Part shown: in pieces, positions 1 through 11,531 of the stretch
Position numbering within the stretch: position 1 is the stretch's first letter
Layout: every line of letters begins with the position of its first letter
Assembly: GCA_936432065.2 (NCBI GenBank)
Contig: OW386285.2
Coordinates: 39,859,920-39,923,919, forward strand
DNA: 64,000 nt
Direction of reading: 5' to 3'
From: Rutpela maculata
Taxonomy: Eukaryota > Arthropoda > Insecta > Coleoptera > Cerambycidae
The notes under the pieces: model-generated
Database searches by the model: none
Told to the model about the DNA's origin: nothing
What the model saw: the letters and a program-made list of their open reading frames with translations, nothing else
Program-made: the position numbers and the translations under genes

Positions 1-37
1 TAGTAGTAGTAGTACTAGGCCAGATTGGCCCACTGTG
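1..37 (-). repeat. Possible Transib-like terminus at the window edge
   Basis: Read on the minus strand from position 37, the sequence begins CACAGTGGGCCA, identical for 12 bases to both ends of the Transib-like element at 28297-31965. After that the two differ, and I see no nonamer-like block at the expected distance. It may be the right end of a related element lying outside the window, or chance. The first 15 bases are a short TAG microsatellite. Confidence 0.3.
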
Positions 38-600
38 CCTAGGCTACGGCTATATGCGGAAATATCATCACATCATGAGCGTACTCGATATTTGTGTGCA
101 ATGTTTAAAATTTATTTCCTCGGTTATTTTTGGGTGTTTTGATAAAGATATATTTTTGCATATATCAGGAAGATTTGAGTATTCACAGATCTGAATATAT
201 GGATGTATTTCCAAAACACCCTGTATTCATGATTTCTTATTGCCTATGACGTATTTTGCCACTTCCTGTAAAAATATTTAAAAACTGTAATGCAAGAACC
301 TCTGTGCCAAATGAATCAGACAGCGTCTGGTTTTCAATACTTCTGATTAATAGAAAATATTCTAGACGTAAAAATATATAAACCGAAACAAAAATATCCT
401 ACACTGAAAAAAGTGCACGTAAAATTACAGCCTCATTATATTAGAATTCGTGGAGTTTTATTGTTAGAATAATGTAATAAGAAATCGCTACAGACAAGTA
501 CATGTAAAAATACATGCCACAAGGAAATATACATACCTCGAATTTATTCCTGTCCGAATGTGATTTTACGTCAACTGTCTGTTAAACTACAATGTAATTA
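38..600. other. AT-rich stretch with no gene seen
   Basis: No coding signal was recognised. Around 230-350 there is weak similarity to 39640-39700 and 44080-44140 (shared words such as acctctg-gccaaa-gatcagaca), suggesting a low-copy dispersed repeat. Confidence 0.4.
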
Positions 601-615
601 TCCACACTGAGTGCA

Positions 616-967
616 AAGGATTCCGCACATTCACCCCTGTAAAATGGCTTTCGGTCAAATTGCTTCAAGTTCTAGTATGTTGTATATTTCGAGGTCCTGA
701 TCAAGTCTCCAGGGACACGGCGCTTCAAATGCCTTACTTTTAGCTCCAGAGCCTTGAGATCGTTGAACATGGCGTTTCCAGCAATATCAATGAGAGATAT
801 GTTGAAAACTATATATAAGACTAATATAAGGACCATTTTGTGTGTATGTGTTTGTGTGAGTGCGTGTTGTCGCGCAAGCCTATTTATTAACCTTCAATTA
901 TTTGTGGATTGTTGAGATCTATCTGCGGAGGTCGATGTGCTGCATCCATAATCGTATTCAATAGAAA
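616..967. repeat. Left terminal inverted repeat of the DDE-SWIM element
   Basis: Its reverse complement matches 3229-3585. Read on the minus strand it contains an open C-terminal end of the transposase reaching a TAA just after a GluGly pair, which the right-hand copy has lost by a small deletion. It therefore preserves an older version of the gene's 3' end. Confidence 0.8.
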
Positions 968-1289
968 AGATAGATCTTTTATGTTTTATACTTTTCAGTA
1001 ATACTGCTGAAAACATATTTTTTAATTATTTTGCCTTTTTACAATATGAAGAAAATTGTTCCTCTGTAGTTAAGTGCTTCTTTTATGTTGTAACACATGA
1101 TTAAAAGCGCAATTCACTAATCGAACAATTTAAAAATTAGTCCCTCTATCCAGCACTTAGATATATTTTTTTTTCATCATATTTTGATTTTCTTTATCAT
1201 CTGTCATTATTGACGGATTAATTATAGTTGACTGCCTTAAGGCATTAAAATTTTGACCGTCAACTGGCGGAAATATGGCATATTAGAAT

Positions 1290-3303
1290 ATGCATTTTTG
1301 TTTTGTTTGCAATATTGCTTTACCTCAACGACAGTTAAGTCGGCTCGACGGCGACGCCAACATAAATAAAAGAGAAATCGCCGTGGTAAGAGGAAATGTA
1401 ATGGGTTTGCCCCCTCTCGAGATGGATGATTTAGCGAGATTGTGCATTAATTGTAATCTATCAATAATCGAAGAGATCAGAGCTATTGAATTGGATCTTG
1501 CCTGCTTGTGTTTGAATGTACTGACACAAACGTCTAGCCATACATGCTTTATTTGTGGTGCTATTGCTGATCTGCGGAGACTGACTTTAAAAGCAAGAGT
1601 GAAAATCTTTGTCGATCGGGATATCTACATTCCCAAGGGAGTGAGATCTTGTCAGCAGCATTTAGATGATGAAGCCTGTGTAACTATTGCTTTACTATCA
1701 GGTTTGAGGTTTGTAAATAGACCTTGAGTCATTAAAGGCGCGGAATTGCAATCCTTTCTGCAAAGTATCCGTCAAGCATCCACTAAAATCCCTGATTTCT
1801 CGGATGAAAGTAACTTGAATGATGCTGATTTCAACTGCTTAACATCCCTGACAAAGGATCAGTTCAATCTCTTGTTAACGTACTGAAAATGGTAAAATGA
1901 GACATGTTTATAAGAAAGATCTTCTAACATTTCTATGTAAAATGCGCCAAGGAATATCAGATGAATTCCTCAAAGTTATATTCCGCTATTCGTCCCGGCA
2001 GGCGGTCAGCTTGGCAAATGTCAACGTACGAAAGTCGTTAATGCAGAGATTTGTCAGTGAAAATGTTGGACATCAGGCTATAACTAGGGAAGACTATATT
2101 GCCAGACATGTTACACCCTTTGCGAATGAATTATACAATCCCAATCTTGAAGTTCCAAAAGCGATTGCTTGCGTGGATGGTACATATTCTTATATTAACA
2201 AGAGTTCAAAATTTCGCACGTTACGACAATCTTTCTCCCTGCATAAAGGTCGTCACTTGGTAAAGTCGGCGCTAATAGTTGCTCCGGATGGATATATTCT
2301 TGCTGTTCACGGACCTTACTTTTCTGACACCAGGAATAATGATGCTCAAATGTGGATCAATGAATTCAAGAACGATGTGAATGGGTATTCGAGCATGGTT
2401 TCAGGAAGGAGACATTCTTATAGTCGATCGAGGCTATCGCGATGCAGGAGATTACCTCGAGGCATTGGACATTTCTCATAGAATGCCGCACGTACTCCTC
2501 CGAGGACGAACTCAGTTCATTACTGAAGAAGCAAATGAGACTCGTTTGATCACGAAAACAAGGTGGGTAATCGAATCCAGGAACGGTCATATAAAGAGCG
2601 TGTTCAAGTTTTTTGATAATGTTATTGAAATGCCACATGTCGAGAATCTCAAATATTTTTACTTTATAGCGACAGCATTATTAAACAGGTTTCATCCCAC
2701 AATCCAGATGACAGATGCCGATGTGCACATGGCAAGGAAAATGCTTGATAAATCCCGTGAACTGAACGTTGTCCAAGCGAGGGTCGAATTCGACAACCTT
2801 CAGAGAAGACGAGGTCAATGGACTAGACTAGAAGATAATAATATTGCTTTTCCCCGACTCTTCTTGGATTATTTGAGAAATATCACATTAGGTATATATC
2901 AAATATCTTTGGCACCATCGTATGTTCAAGAAAAGTTCCAACGAGAAGAAAATGAAGAATTCCAGATTGATGAATTAATGAATGAAAAGGAATTTTTGAG
3001 AATAAGAGTTTACTCTAGATTCAGGAACAGGTCCTAGTACGAGATATACATTTCATACAATGAAAATGTAGCAGAAGGTATGGATGAAAATCTCGATAAT
3101 ACCTTAGTTTATGGATATTATTGTACCTGCAAGACTAGAGTCAGGACTTTCGGCACATGCGGTCATGTTGCGAGTGTTCTGTGGTATCTTGGGTGCACTA
3201 GGTATGAGCAGAATGTTCATTATCCTTCAGTTTCTCTATTGAATACAATTATGGATGCAGCACACAGCAGATAGATCTTAACAATCCACGAATAATTGAA
3301 GGT
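1290..3303 (+). pseudogene. Broken DDE transposase with zinc-finger N terminus and SWIM C terminus
   Basis: The reading starts at ATG 1290. The first 145 codons carry paired cysteines (CFVC, CINC, CFIC), a zinc-binding region. An in-frame TGA at 1725-1727 interrupts it, and a frameshift lies near 1885. A helix-turn-helix of the HTH_Tnp_4 kind follows (1900-2010). The catalytic region has D at 2176-2178 (VDGTYSY), D at 2426-2428 (ILIVDRGYRDA) and E at 2573-2575 (RWVIESRNGH), the usual DDE_Tnp_4 triad. A +1 frameshift lies at about 2383 between the first and second D. After an in-frame TAG (3035-3037) the frame runs on into a SWIM finger, CxC then CxH (CTC...CGH), at about 3125-3170. The gene ends inside the right TIR. 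Each break is a single event in otherwise coding-like sequence, so decay is moderate. Confidence 0.8.
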
Positions 3304-3585
3304 TAATAAATACGCTTGCGCGACAACACGCACTCACCCACACACACAAACACATACACACAAAATGGTCCTTATATTAGTCTTATATAGTTTTCAACAT
3401 ATCTCTCATTGATACTGCTGGAAACGCCATGTTCAACGATCTCAAGGCTCCGGAGCTAAAAGTAAGGCATTTGAAGCGCCGTGTCCCTGTAGACTTTTGA
3501 TCAGGACCTCGCAATATACAACATACTAGAATTTGAAGCCATTTGGCCGAAAGCCATACAGGGGTGAGGGTGCGTGAATGCCCTG
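3229..3585. repeat. Right terminal inverted repeat of the DDE-SWIM element
   Basis: Reverse complement of 616-967. It includes the last codons of the transposase. Compared with the left arm it has lost several bases just before 3272, so the reading frame now ends early at TAG 3272-3274 instead of the TAA near 3303. Confidence 0.8.
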
Positions 3586-4060
3586 CTCGTGTTAATTTAC
3601 AGATCTTTTTGATATGTTACAACAAATATGTGAATTCACGTTATACTGTAAAATTACAAGAATACTGTAGCGGTGTAACCAATAGCATTGGTAAATTTTA
3701 TCACGTGATGAAGACTACAAACTACAACTTGAAGTAAATTATACTTGTCGCCATTGTGCATTTATCATCTCTGGCGGTGATTAATTTGTTAAATTTCAAG
3801 TGTATCATAAATCTACAAAATACAAGTAAGTATATTTAACTAGATAAAGCAAAATATGGTTAAATATAATAATTGTCACACTAATCACGGTATAGGCATG
3901 AATGCCACCAAAATTACCACCAAAATGCTCCTGGAATTGTATTTAAATGCCAGCCAGCTTACAAATTCATATATAAAACATATTTTCGTTTTACACACCA
4001 CATTGCTACTTCTCATTATGTAAATGCAAATTTTTTTATTATATTTATATATATATTTAT
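3586..4060. other. AT-rich stretch, nothing recognised
   Basis: No coding, RNA or repeat signal could be supported here beyond low-complexity AT sequence. Confidence 0.4.
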
Positions 4061-4061
4061 A

Positions 4062-4360
4062 ATCCATAGTGCCTTCTGATGAAGTTTTATTTTAAGTTAT
4101 TCACTGTAATGTATATTTAAATTAGTTTACTACTTTGTGTACTTATTCTTTATACCATTGTGCCTCAGCATGATGTTTTATTACTACGATGTATGTTTAG
4201 TTAAGTTTACTTAAGTTCAGTTTATTATTTTGTGTAATTATATTTTATACCATAGTGCATGGGAATGAGGTTAGATTTGAAGTTATTTACTGTGATGTAT
4301 GTTTAGTTAAGTTTAGTTTAGTGTATTATTTTTTGTAGGTATATATATTTTATACAGTAA
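4062..4360. repeat. Minisatellite, three degenerate ~95-100-bp units
   Basis: Three head-to-tail units begin near 4062, 4151 and 4249 with variants of ataccatagtgc and share the later words gatgtatgtttagttaag and agtttattattttgtg. Units differ by small indels, so this is an old array. Confidence 0.7.
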
Positions 4361-4439
4361 AAACAATATTCTCCTAACATGTGGTTTTTATTACTTACAT
4401 TTAATTTTTCCTGATTGTGCTACATCAGGGAAAGCATGT

Positions 4440-4690
4440 ACTTACCACTAAATCCCAATTTTATGGTCTCTTACTTGCTTGCTTTACCCCTAACCTTTCA
4501 AAGTAATAAGATGAAAATATAATCTAGTTCCAGATCTCTTTGTAATACATAGGTGTACCAAATTTCAAGTCAACATGATAAACGGTTTCAGAGCAATCGT
4601 GAGCACAAAAAGAGTTACAGATAGACAGACAGAATTTTATTTTGTCAAACTTAAAATCTCGACGTTTTATGACATTCTAAGCCTATTTGA
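4440..4690 (+). repeat. Family A repeat, 3' part only
   Basis: Matches the 3' half of the complete copy at 5264-5928: a ttacttgcttg motif, accaaatttcaagtcaa, acggtttcagag, a gacagacagaa run, then aaaatctcgacg and cattctaagcctatttgaa. The G-rich left part is absent. Confidence 0.7.
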
Positions 4691-4885
4691 ATAAAACAAG
4701 TAAAGTAAACCACAGATTTAACAGGGTACTCAGAAAATGTCAGCATCTTTGACTTTGCGTGCGGCGTGTTTGATGGATCAAAGGTGCCGTCATTTTTTGA
4801 GTGCCTATTAAATCTGTGGATTACTATATACTTCCATTCCACTACGAAAAACACTGCTATGTAAGTAGCGCAACTATTTTTCGCA

Positions 4886-5155
4886 CAATAAAAGTATTAT
4901 TGAATGCAACTCTCTACCCAGACAACTGCAAACTTTTAATAACATTGTTTAATTCAAATCAAAGATTTTCAAATATGTAAAAGAAAATATGTAAATATAA
5001 GCACAGCTATATATGTATAAAGTGAAGTAGTATTTGTATCTTATTCGTAAACGTGTAAATGTATTATTATTTTGAACATTATTGTAAAACATGCACTAAC
5101 TTAGTGCCCATATTGTTTTTATTTTATTGTTACATATTATCTTATAAATAAATAA
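4886..5155 (+). pseudogene. Possible LINE ORF2 3' tail
   Basis: One frame reads a short NSLPRQLQ-type stretch and then FKSKIFKYVKE, resembling the closing residues of non-LTR retrotransposon reverse transcriptases. It is followed by AT-rich 3' sequence and an aataaataaa signal near 5146. It is short and broken by stops, so the call is tentative. Confidence 0.35.
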
Positions 5156-5263
5156 ACGCTATTTATTCATCCATACCTTTAATACCTTATTATGTCGAAA
5201 ACGGGCAGTCGGCAACCTGTAACTAACACTACTTCACACTTAAAACCAAGAATCCTTATAAAT

Positions 5264-5928
5264 ACCGCTGCCCAAGGAATTACTACTTCCACATCCAGAT
5301 TTCTATCCAAGTCACCCACAACGAAAAAATTTTGTATGTGGAAATAATTGTTTATGGAACTTTTTTAATATAATATTTGAAATCCTCTACCCCAAAAACC
5401 CCTAAATTGATACCCCACATCGGTAGTGGGGTGGGGGTGGTGATTGGGGGTGGTAGTGGGGGTGGATGAAGTAAAAAAAATATTTTGAGGTTTCTGGTTC
5501 TTGTACACACACTAAATCACATTTTTTTTCATCCCCTTTAGCAATAGGGGGGTGGTAATGCCAAAATTTTTCTTGAGCCCTGAGCTTTTCTTGTATATAC
5601 TAAATACCAGTTTTATGGACTTTTACCTGCTTGATTTACCTAGTTACCCCAAATTTACCCCACTTTACCCCCAACTCTTCGACGGAACAAGATGAAAATA
5701 TAATGTAGTTCTAGATCTCATTAAAGTACATACGTGTACCAAATTTCAAGTCAATATCTCAAACGGTTCCAGAGTAAACGTGCGCACAAAAAAAGTTACA
5801 GACAGACCGACAGACAGAATTTTTTTTGTTCAAACTTAAAATCTCGACGTTTCATGACATTCTAAGCCTATTTGAACAAAAAAAAAATTTTTTAAATTTT
5901 TGTCGTTACCATACCTTCCACTGGATAA
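5264..5928 (+). mobile_element. Family A non-autonomous repeat, nearly full length
   Basis: Begins with the word ctgcccaaggaat and an acttccacatccag terminus, and ends with ttccactggat, the inverse of that terminus. Other copies continue to tggaagtaa. The terminal inverted repeats are therefore about 15 bp. There is no coding capacity. The left half holds a G-run block (5428-5462), the middle pyrimidine-rich tttacc words, and the right a degenerate GACA run. Related copies, all in the same orientation, lie at 4440, 52905, 53640, 59592 and 62765. Confidence 0.7.
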
Positions 5929-6641
5929 GCTCTCTTTCACACAGATTCTTGTTTTTATTCTAGTAAACTTTTTAATGAGAAAAAATAAAATTAGATGTAC
6001 TAGATGAGTTTGGGAAAGTAGATTTATATTACGTACAAATAAACGCCTATCCAATATTCTTTGCGTTTTCCTACGCTTTTCCTTTGATCCACCTTAAACC
6101 ATTGAAAACTTATATATAATCGTTGGTGCTTTGTAAACGATCCTAGATGTTCCAAATAGACATATTGAAAAAGTGTGCCCCAAAACACAAAGTAGTAATA
6201 TAAACATGATACTTTCGTTTTATTAAGGAATAGCACGGAATTTTATTTAGCAGACATAACACTGGAAGGAATAAAACTGGTACTTGAAAGGAAATATTTC
6301 CTCTTTCATGCAATACCTTTAATGCTTTCCGAGGCATTGAAGCATGAAGTCATATATGAAGTTGCATACATCATACTACTGTAAAATGTAATATTCCGTA
6401 TGAAAGTATAAATAAACGTCTTATATTTTATTTGTTTTTCACTGCGTTTTTTGAATAGTTTACTATTACGATTACTTTCATATTTTTCATGGGATTACCA
6501 GTTTATCTGTTTTATATAATAAACATGTTGCTGCATTCTTAATTAAATAATAATAATAAATCGGAAAGTTTAGTTTAACAGTTATTCCACCATTTATACC
6601 CTTAAAACATAATAAGAAAAATGTTTGTCTTAAGAAGAACA
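5929..6641. other. AT-rich stretch, nothing recognised
   Basis: No supported gene. Short open frames here lack codon structure, domains or family resemblance. Confidence 0.4.
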
Positions 6642-6643
6642 TA

Positions 6644-8150
6644 CAGGGTGTAATCAGTTTCATGTCATTAAAAAAAAACTGGTGGTGGGGAACGACTAAA
6701 CGAACAAAAAAAACCTTATATAACATGGGGTCTAAAACCCATAGTTTTAGAAAAAAAATAAACAAAAAGTTCGAAAATTTTCAATAATATTGTTTGAGAA
6801 CTACTGGAATGTTGGGATAGGCTTTTATCTTCGCGTATGTCGGCGCCTCTAACCATAAAATACGCTAATACGGCGTTTTCAAAGTGTCGCGCTCCTTTGT
6901 TAGAGACCGCGCGTCGGCGAAGACACAAGTTGTTAATCACACTTTTTTACGGTTTTTTAAAAGTAGGTAAGGTAAGGTCTTTAGCGGTGCGGTAAAGGTG
7001 AAAGACATCGGCGTTTTCTGTGTGCTTAGAAGATCTGAAGAAAACTATAAGCACCCTTGTGCAATATTTTTGTTTCTGTGGGCACTTCGTTAAGTACACA
7101 CGTAGAATTCGTTCGTTATTTTTATGTTGCTTTTGTTCTTTTTGAATTTTGGGCCACGTATTTACAGTTAAGATTTATTTTATTGACTTACCGTTCAAGT
7201 CGTTAAGTTCTTGATTACGTACAGACATTACTTGTTCGTTCTTTTTGTGTTGCCTTTTGGATTTTGGACCAAGTTTTTACTTTTATTTTCTTTGTTGACA
7301 AGGTTAGTTGATAGTTTAGTGTGGTATTTTAATGTGCATAGAAACCATAAAAAATGATCCTAATTTACCAAATGTGTTGAACGGAGTGCGTATGTCCTTA
7401 GTTCGACGTGCCGAAAAGTGTATTGATGCAGACGGAAGCCATTTCGAACAATCGATGTAAATCAAAAATAATTTATTGGTAACTTCCAGATTTATCGAAT
7501 ATTTTAGTTTTCAATACCTGATTGGCAATTCGTTAAATAAATCAGATTTTTTCCTAACTTAAAATGCACATAATTGTTTTCTGTTATCGTATTTCAGACG
7601 TCTAACTCTCTCCAATGTCATGCAATAATTACTCGTTTTTTAAGCTTAACCTAGAACACTCATTTAGGTTACAAATATTAACAAATCACGTTTAAATCAT
7701 AAACAACAATAAAAGATCCAATATTTTGTTCTAAATTAAAAAAAACACACATGTAAAGAAATGCTGTGTTAAACCTTTACGCCCATCATTTGCTTGCAGT
7801 TCTGCAAAAAGAGATAACGAATTATTTACATTTTTATAATTGGTTCGGTTCAGGCGGTCATCAAAGGTACCGCTCTTCTTTGCTTTGAAACCGCGGGCCG
7901 GCAAAAACGAGTCGGTCGGTAATCTTTGCACTTTTTTATGAGAATTTAAAAGTTGTATAATTAGGAAGTGCACGTCCATTGACCCAGGAAGGCAGTGGCT
8001 CTCAAATGTTTCCTACCATAATATTCAAATTGTTGACCTAGGTCAGTTTTTTCAAAGTGCCCCTAGAGGAAAAAGTCATAAAGGTTTTTTGTTTGTCTAG
8101 TCGGTCCCCATTACCAGTTTTTTTAATGACATGTAACTGATTACACCCTG
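6644..8150 (+). mobile_element. Deleted Tc1/mariner-like element with TA target duplication
   Basis: Inverted termini begin CAGGGTGTAATCAGTT on both sides and stay alignable for about 50-70 bp (atgtcattaaaaaaa, then ctggt-gtgggg). TA dinucleotides at 6642-6643 and 8151-8152 fit the TA duplication of the IS630-Tc1-mariner superfamily. Only a C-terminal scrap of transposase remains (7325-7459). A segment near 6862-6970 recurs directly at 7860-7965 (shared cacttttttacgg/cacttttttatga and ccgcg-g-cggc words), so the interior has been rearranged. It is non-autonomous. Confidence 0.75.
7325..7459 (+). pseudogene. C-terminal remnant of a mariner-type transposase
   Basis: An open frame of about 44 codons ends at TAA 7457-7459 and reads NDPNLPNVLNGVRMSLVRRA, then a KCIDADGSHFE ending. 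This matches the closing pattern of IS630/mariner transposases, where a VR...RR..CI helix precedes a G-x-HFE terminus. The catalytic core is missing. It lies inside the TA-flanked element, which agrees with its TIR type. Confidence 0.6.
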
Positions 8151-8394
8151 TATAGTCGGACCTTTGAACTAAAGTCTACTAGTGAGGGTAGCAATCAAAG
8201 ACTATCGTTTGTATACTGGCTTATTACCTGTCACCCTTACAATCTAACTTCCTGAAATGAATATAAGGATGAATGTCTTCCACAGTATACGACCTACGTA
8301 CGCTCGTCCTGAGTCTTATATTGCACCAATCAAATGTCATTATTAGTGGTAAATCAACCTACATTGGCTTTTGATAGTACCAACACGAAAAATT
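8151..8394. other. Short unassigned spacer
   Basis: No supported feature between the mariner-like element and the LINE. Confidence 0.4.
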
Positions 8395-10548
8395 TTTTTT
8401 ATTGACGCGTGGACAGATATCATCGCTGATGATGAAACTTAGAGATAAAGCTTTTCAGAAATATAAGAGAGTAAATTCTGACGAATCGTGGCGCGAATAT
8501 AAAGATCGGCGTAATTTTGTTAATAAAGCTGTTAAAGCTGAAAGAAAAGCACTTATCTCAAAAATTTAAGAGTGATCCTAAAGAATTTTGGAAAGTGTTA
8601 AAGTGGTTAAATATCAAATCTGACATGGACACTTCTGTCTCAAGTATTGCTGTTGTAAATGAATTTAACGAATATTTTTCTAACACCTTCCTTCAGGGCG
8701 ATGTGCGCCATGACTTGGTTGCTGAATATGAGAATTCTAAATATTTACTTGATGGTACTACCTTTACATTCTCTGAAATTTCTTGTGAAAAACTTGAAGA
8801 AATATTATTTAAACTTAAATCCAATGCCATGGGTTCTGATGGTTTTAATATTAAAATTATTTTATACATTATCCCCTATATCTTAGTAATCATTTAACTT
8901 ATATTATAAATAAGTGTCTCTTAGAAGGTATTTTTCCTTCAGCTTGGAAAGAAGCTAATGTAATTCCTGTGGCTAAAAAGAGCTGTCCCACACTTATCAA
9001 TCATTTTCGACCCATTACCTTATTACCTGTCCTATCTAAGGTATTAGAAAAGGTAGTGTATGAGCAGGTAAATAACTACTTGAATAATAATTCGATTTTA
9101 CCTATTTCGCAGTCTGGATTTCGTGCCCGACATAGCACGTCTACAGCTTTATTACAAGTTTCTGATGACATATTTACTGCTTGTGATAATAATCAGAACT
9201 GCTGCTTGATACTACTCGATTATAGCAAGGCATTTGATACCCTTGATCACGCCACCCTGTGTGCAAAATTAAAATATTATCGATTTGGTATTACGGCAAC
9301 TTCTTTCTTTCGTAATTATCTCAGTAATCGTCGCCAAAAAGTAATATTAAATGACAACATTTCGAATACGGTTTTTATTTCAAAGGGTGTGCCACAGGGT
9401 AGTGTTTTAGGCCCTCTGTTATTTTCTATATACGCAGCGGATCTCAGCAAATACCTACAGTTTTGCTCTTCACATCAGTATGCGGACGATACTTAGTTAT
9501 ACTATTCTTTTTCCTTGTCTGACTTAAATACTGCCGTACTAAATATTAACTCTGATCTAGATTAGATATCTAAATTTTCGGCTGATCATGGTTTGGTTTT
9601 AAATGAAGCGAAAACGGAATTACTGGTGTTAGGTAAGCACAAGGCTCAAATTATTAATAATCCCACTTTTAAATTAGTTTTAATTAATCAGCACTTACAA
9701 CCAATCAATGCTTGCAAGAACCTTGGTGTTTGGTTTGACACAGATCTGAGATTTGTAAAACATGTAAGTACTCTTATACAAAAATCAATTAGCAAACTTA
9801 AACTTTTGTATATGCATAAAGATATTCTCGGTACAGAAATAAAATTGAAATTAACTGATTCATTAATATTGTCGTCCATTTCTTACTGTGACACTGTTCA
9901 CTGGCCAGCTATTTTAAATCGTGATAAGGGATCTCTTCAAAGGATTCAAAATGCTTGTATAAGATTTTCATATAACTTACGAAAATCCGATCACATTACT
10001 TATCATTTCGAACAATCGAAATGGTTAAACCTCTCTGAGCGCTTCGAATGTCATATGGCCTGTTTAATTTTCAAAATAATTAAATGTCAGATACCTACTT
10101 ACTTACTTATTAAGTTAAAAAAAGGCACCGATACTCATCAGCGTTCTTCACGCCATTGTACACAATTCACCGTTCCCAAGCACAAATCTGCCTTGTTTCA
10201 GTGTTCGTTTAGTTACACAGCCGTAAAACTGTACAATTCTATTCCTCGTAATATTAAATCCTGCACTAATATCGCCAAATTCAGAAAACAGATCACAATT
10301 TTAATTATTAATAAGCGCATTGTCTAAATAGATATTAATTTTCCTCTTTTGTTTTTTGTGTTCCTTGTTTTACATGTCTGCTAATATTATTTCAGTTTCT
10401 CATATTGTATATTTTGTTCTTAAGTTTTTGCTTGTGGGTGGTTATATGGAAGAGCACTTACGTGAATATCGCCACCCATATTTAAACCATTTATTTTTGC
10501 TTGTAATTTCAAACGAAAAAATAAAGACATTATTATTATTATTAATAT
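8395..10548 (+). mobile_element. 5'-truncated CR1/Jockey-type LINE with (ATT)n tail
   Basis: Only the end of the linker, the reverse transcriptase and the C-terminal region remain; the endonuclease is missing, as in 5' truncation. The 3' end has an aataaagac signal followed by an (att)n tail at about 10527-10546, typical of LINEs that end in a microsatellite instead of poly(A). I see no clear target duplication. The coding region carries few breaks, so the copy is of intermediate age. Confidence 0.8.
8429..10327 (+). pseudogene. LINE ORF2 (reverse transcriptase), broken
   Basis: The frame opens with LMMKLRDKAFQKYK, a conserved pre-RT linker. It shifts near 8551 and again near 8880, then reads through the fingers (KSCPTLINHFRPI), the SGFRARHST motif, the catalytic YSKAFDTLDH (A box), GVPQGSVLGPLLF (B box) and YADD (C box, 9482-9493). 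An in-frame TAG directly after YADDT (9494-9496) and a second TAG at about 9563-9565 break the thumb. The C-terminal DHITYHFEQSKWL and YNSIPRNIKS segments are typical of the CR1/Jockey group. There is no RNase H. The gene ends at TAA 10325-10327. Confidence 0.8.
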
Positions 10549-11425
10549 ATTGACGTGTCTCATATTTTCTTTCGTTAAATATTTTCCGCAAATAGGACCA
10601 TTCGTACTTTTAAATCTTATCTATAAATTCCTTCCGCGGTTTATTGCTAATTATTAATGTAACTTGTAAATTGTAGTATTTTATTATACACGTAGTAATA
10701 TAATAATATAAACATAACATAAGCACACCACATGAATTGACAACTCCCTATTTCAAAGCCAAGGCTGTCTTCAATATATAAGTTAGGGACAAGTTAAACA
10801 CAGCTTTGAATGGCTTATAATAACGTAATTAAGAAATAAATATCACAACTAAAATTAAGTATAAAGGCCTACCAAACAGACAAATCAATTATTTCATGTT
10901 AAACACACAAAAGTACATAGGTACGGTAATCCATCACAAAGTAACAACACGTTAATAATTCGGAAAATCAAAATTATGCACTAGCACTATTCATTATAAT
11001 TCGTTGTACTAAAAGTTCTCTCTACTTAAATAAGGAAGCCTTAATTAATTATTAAACTGTTTAAATCTAGAACAGGAATTAAATAGATAAATATATATTA
11101 GTAAATACTTTAATATAGTAATTCTTGAAACATTCATTGCCTGCAATTCTGATGTAGCGTTACTAGATGGCGGTACTATTTCATCTGATTTAGGCAACGT
11201 CAGAACGTAAAGGCGGGAGATTGATAAAATCCAGTAGTGCTCTCTCTCTGTCTTTACTCCTAGTATGATTGGTCGAAGCAGGCCGAGAACTCTTTACAGT
11301 GAAGACCAGTCTATGCGTTACAATACCTGTTTGTTTTTCTTGATTGTCGTTACATTTAGAACATGGCGAATTCCGTGGACATAAGTTTTTGCCGCTGTGT
11401 TTGTTAAATAGAAACTGTATACCTA
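10549..11425. other. AT-rich stretch, nothing recognised
   Basis: No gene supported. From 11120 the base composition becomes less AT-rich (agatggcggtac, CTCT repeats) but no reading frame holds. Confidence 0.4.
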
Positions 11426-11441
11426 CTTTGTTTTCTACCAG

Positions 11442-11531
11442 ATGAGTCGTTTTGCAAATGCATTTTTATGTGACGTAAATGATGAAATTGAAACTCTAAC
11501 AAATGACAAGAAAACGTCTAAAGGCAATTAA
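11442..11531 (+). other. Small ORF directly behind a strong splice-acceptor-like site
   Basis: A pyrimidine-rich tttgttttctaccag ends at the base before an ATG that opens a 29-codon frame (MSRFANAFLCDVNDEIE...) ending in TAA. The acceptor-like motif touching a start codon is suggestive of an exon, but no donor, homologue or second exon was found. It could be part of an unrecognised transposon gene or chance. Confidence 0.25.

Larger units (their letters stand above)
616..3585 (+). mobile_element. DDE DNA transposon with long TIRs, Harbinger/IS5-like, SWIM-bearing
   Basis: Two inverted arms of about 350 bp (616-967 and 3229-3585) bracket one broken transposase gene on the plus strand. The arms match nearly base for base in reverse complement, with small indels. 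The outer boundary is fuzzy: weaker similarity may continue to about 594 and 3601, so no target duplication could be called. The transposase is of the DDE_Tnp_4 type, used by PIF/Harbinger, ISL2EU and IS5-like elements, with an N-terminal zinc-finger region and a C-terminal SWIM finger. The copy is dead, with two in-frame stops and two frameshifts, so it could only move if supplied with transposase from elsewhere. Confidence 0.8.
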
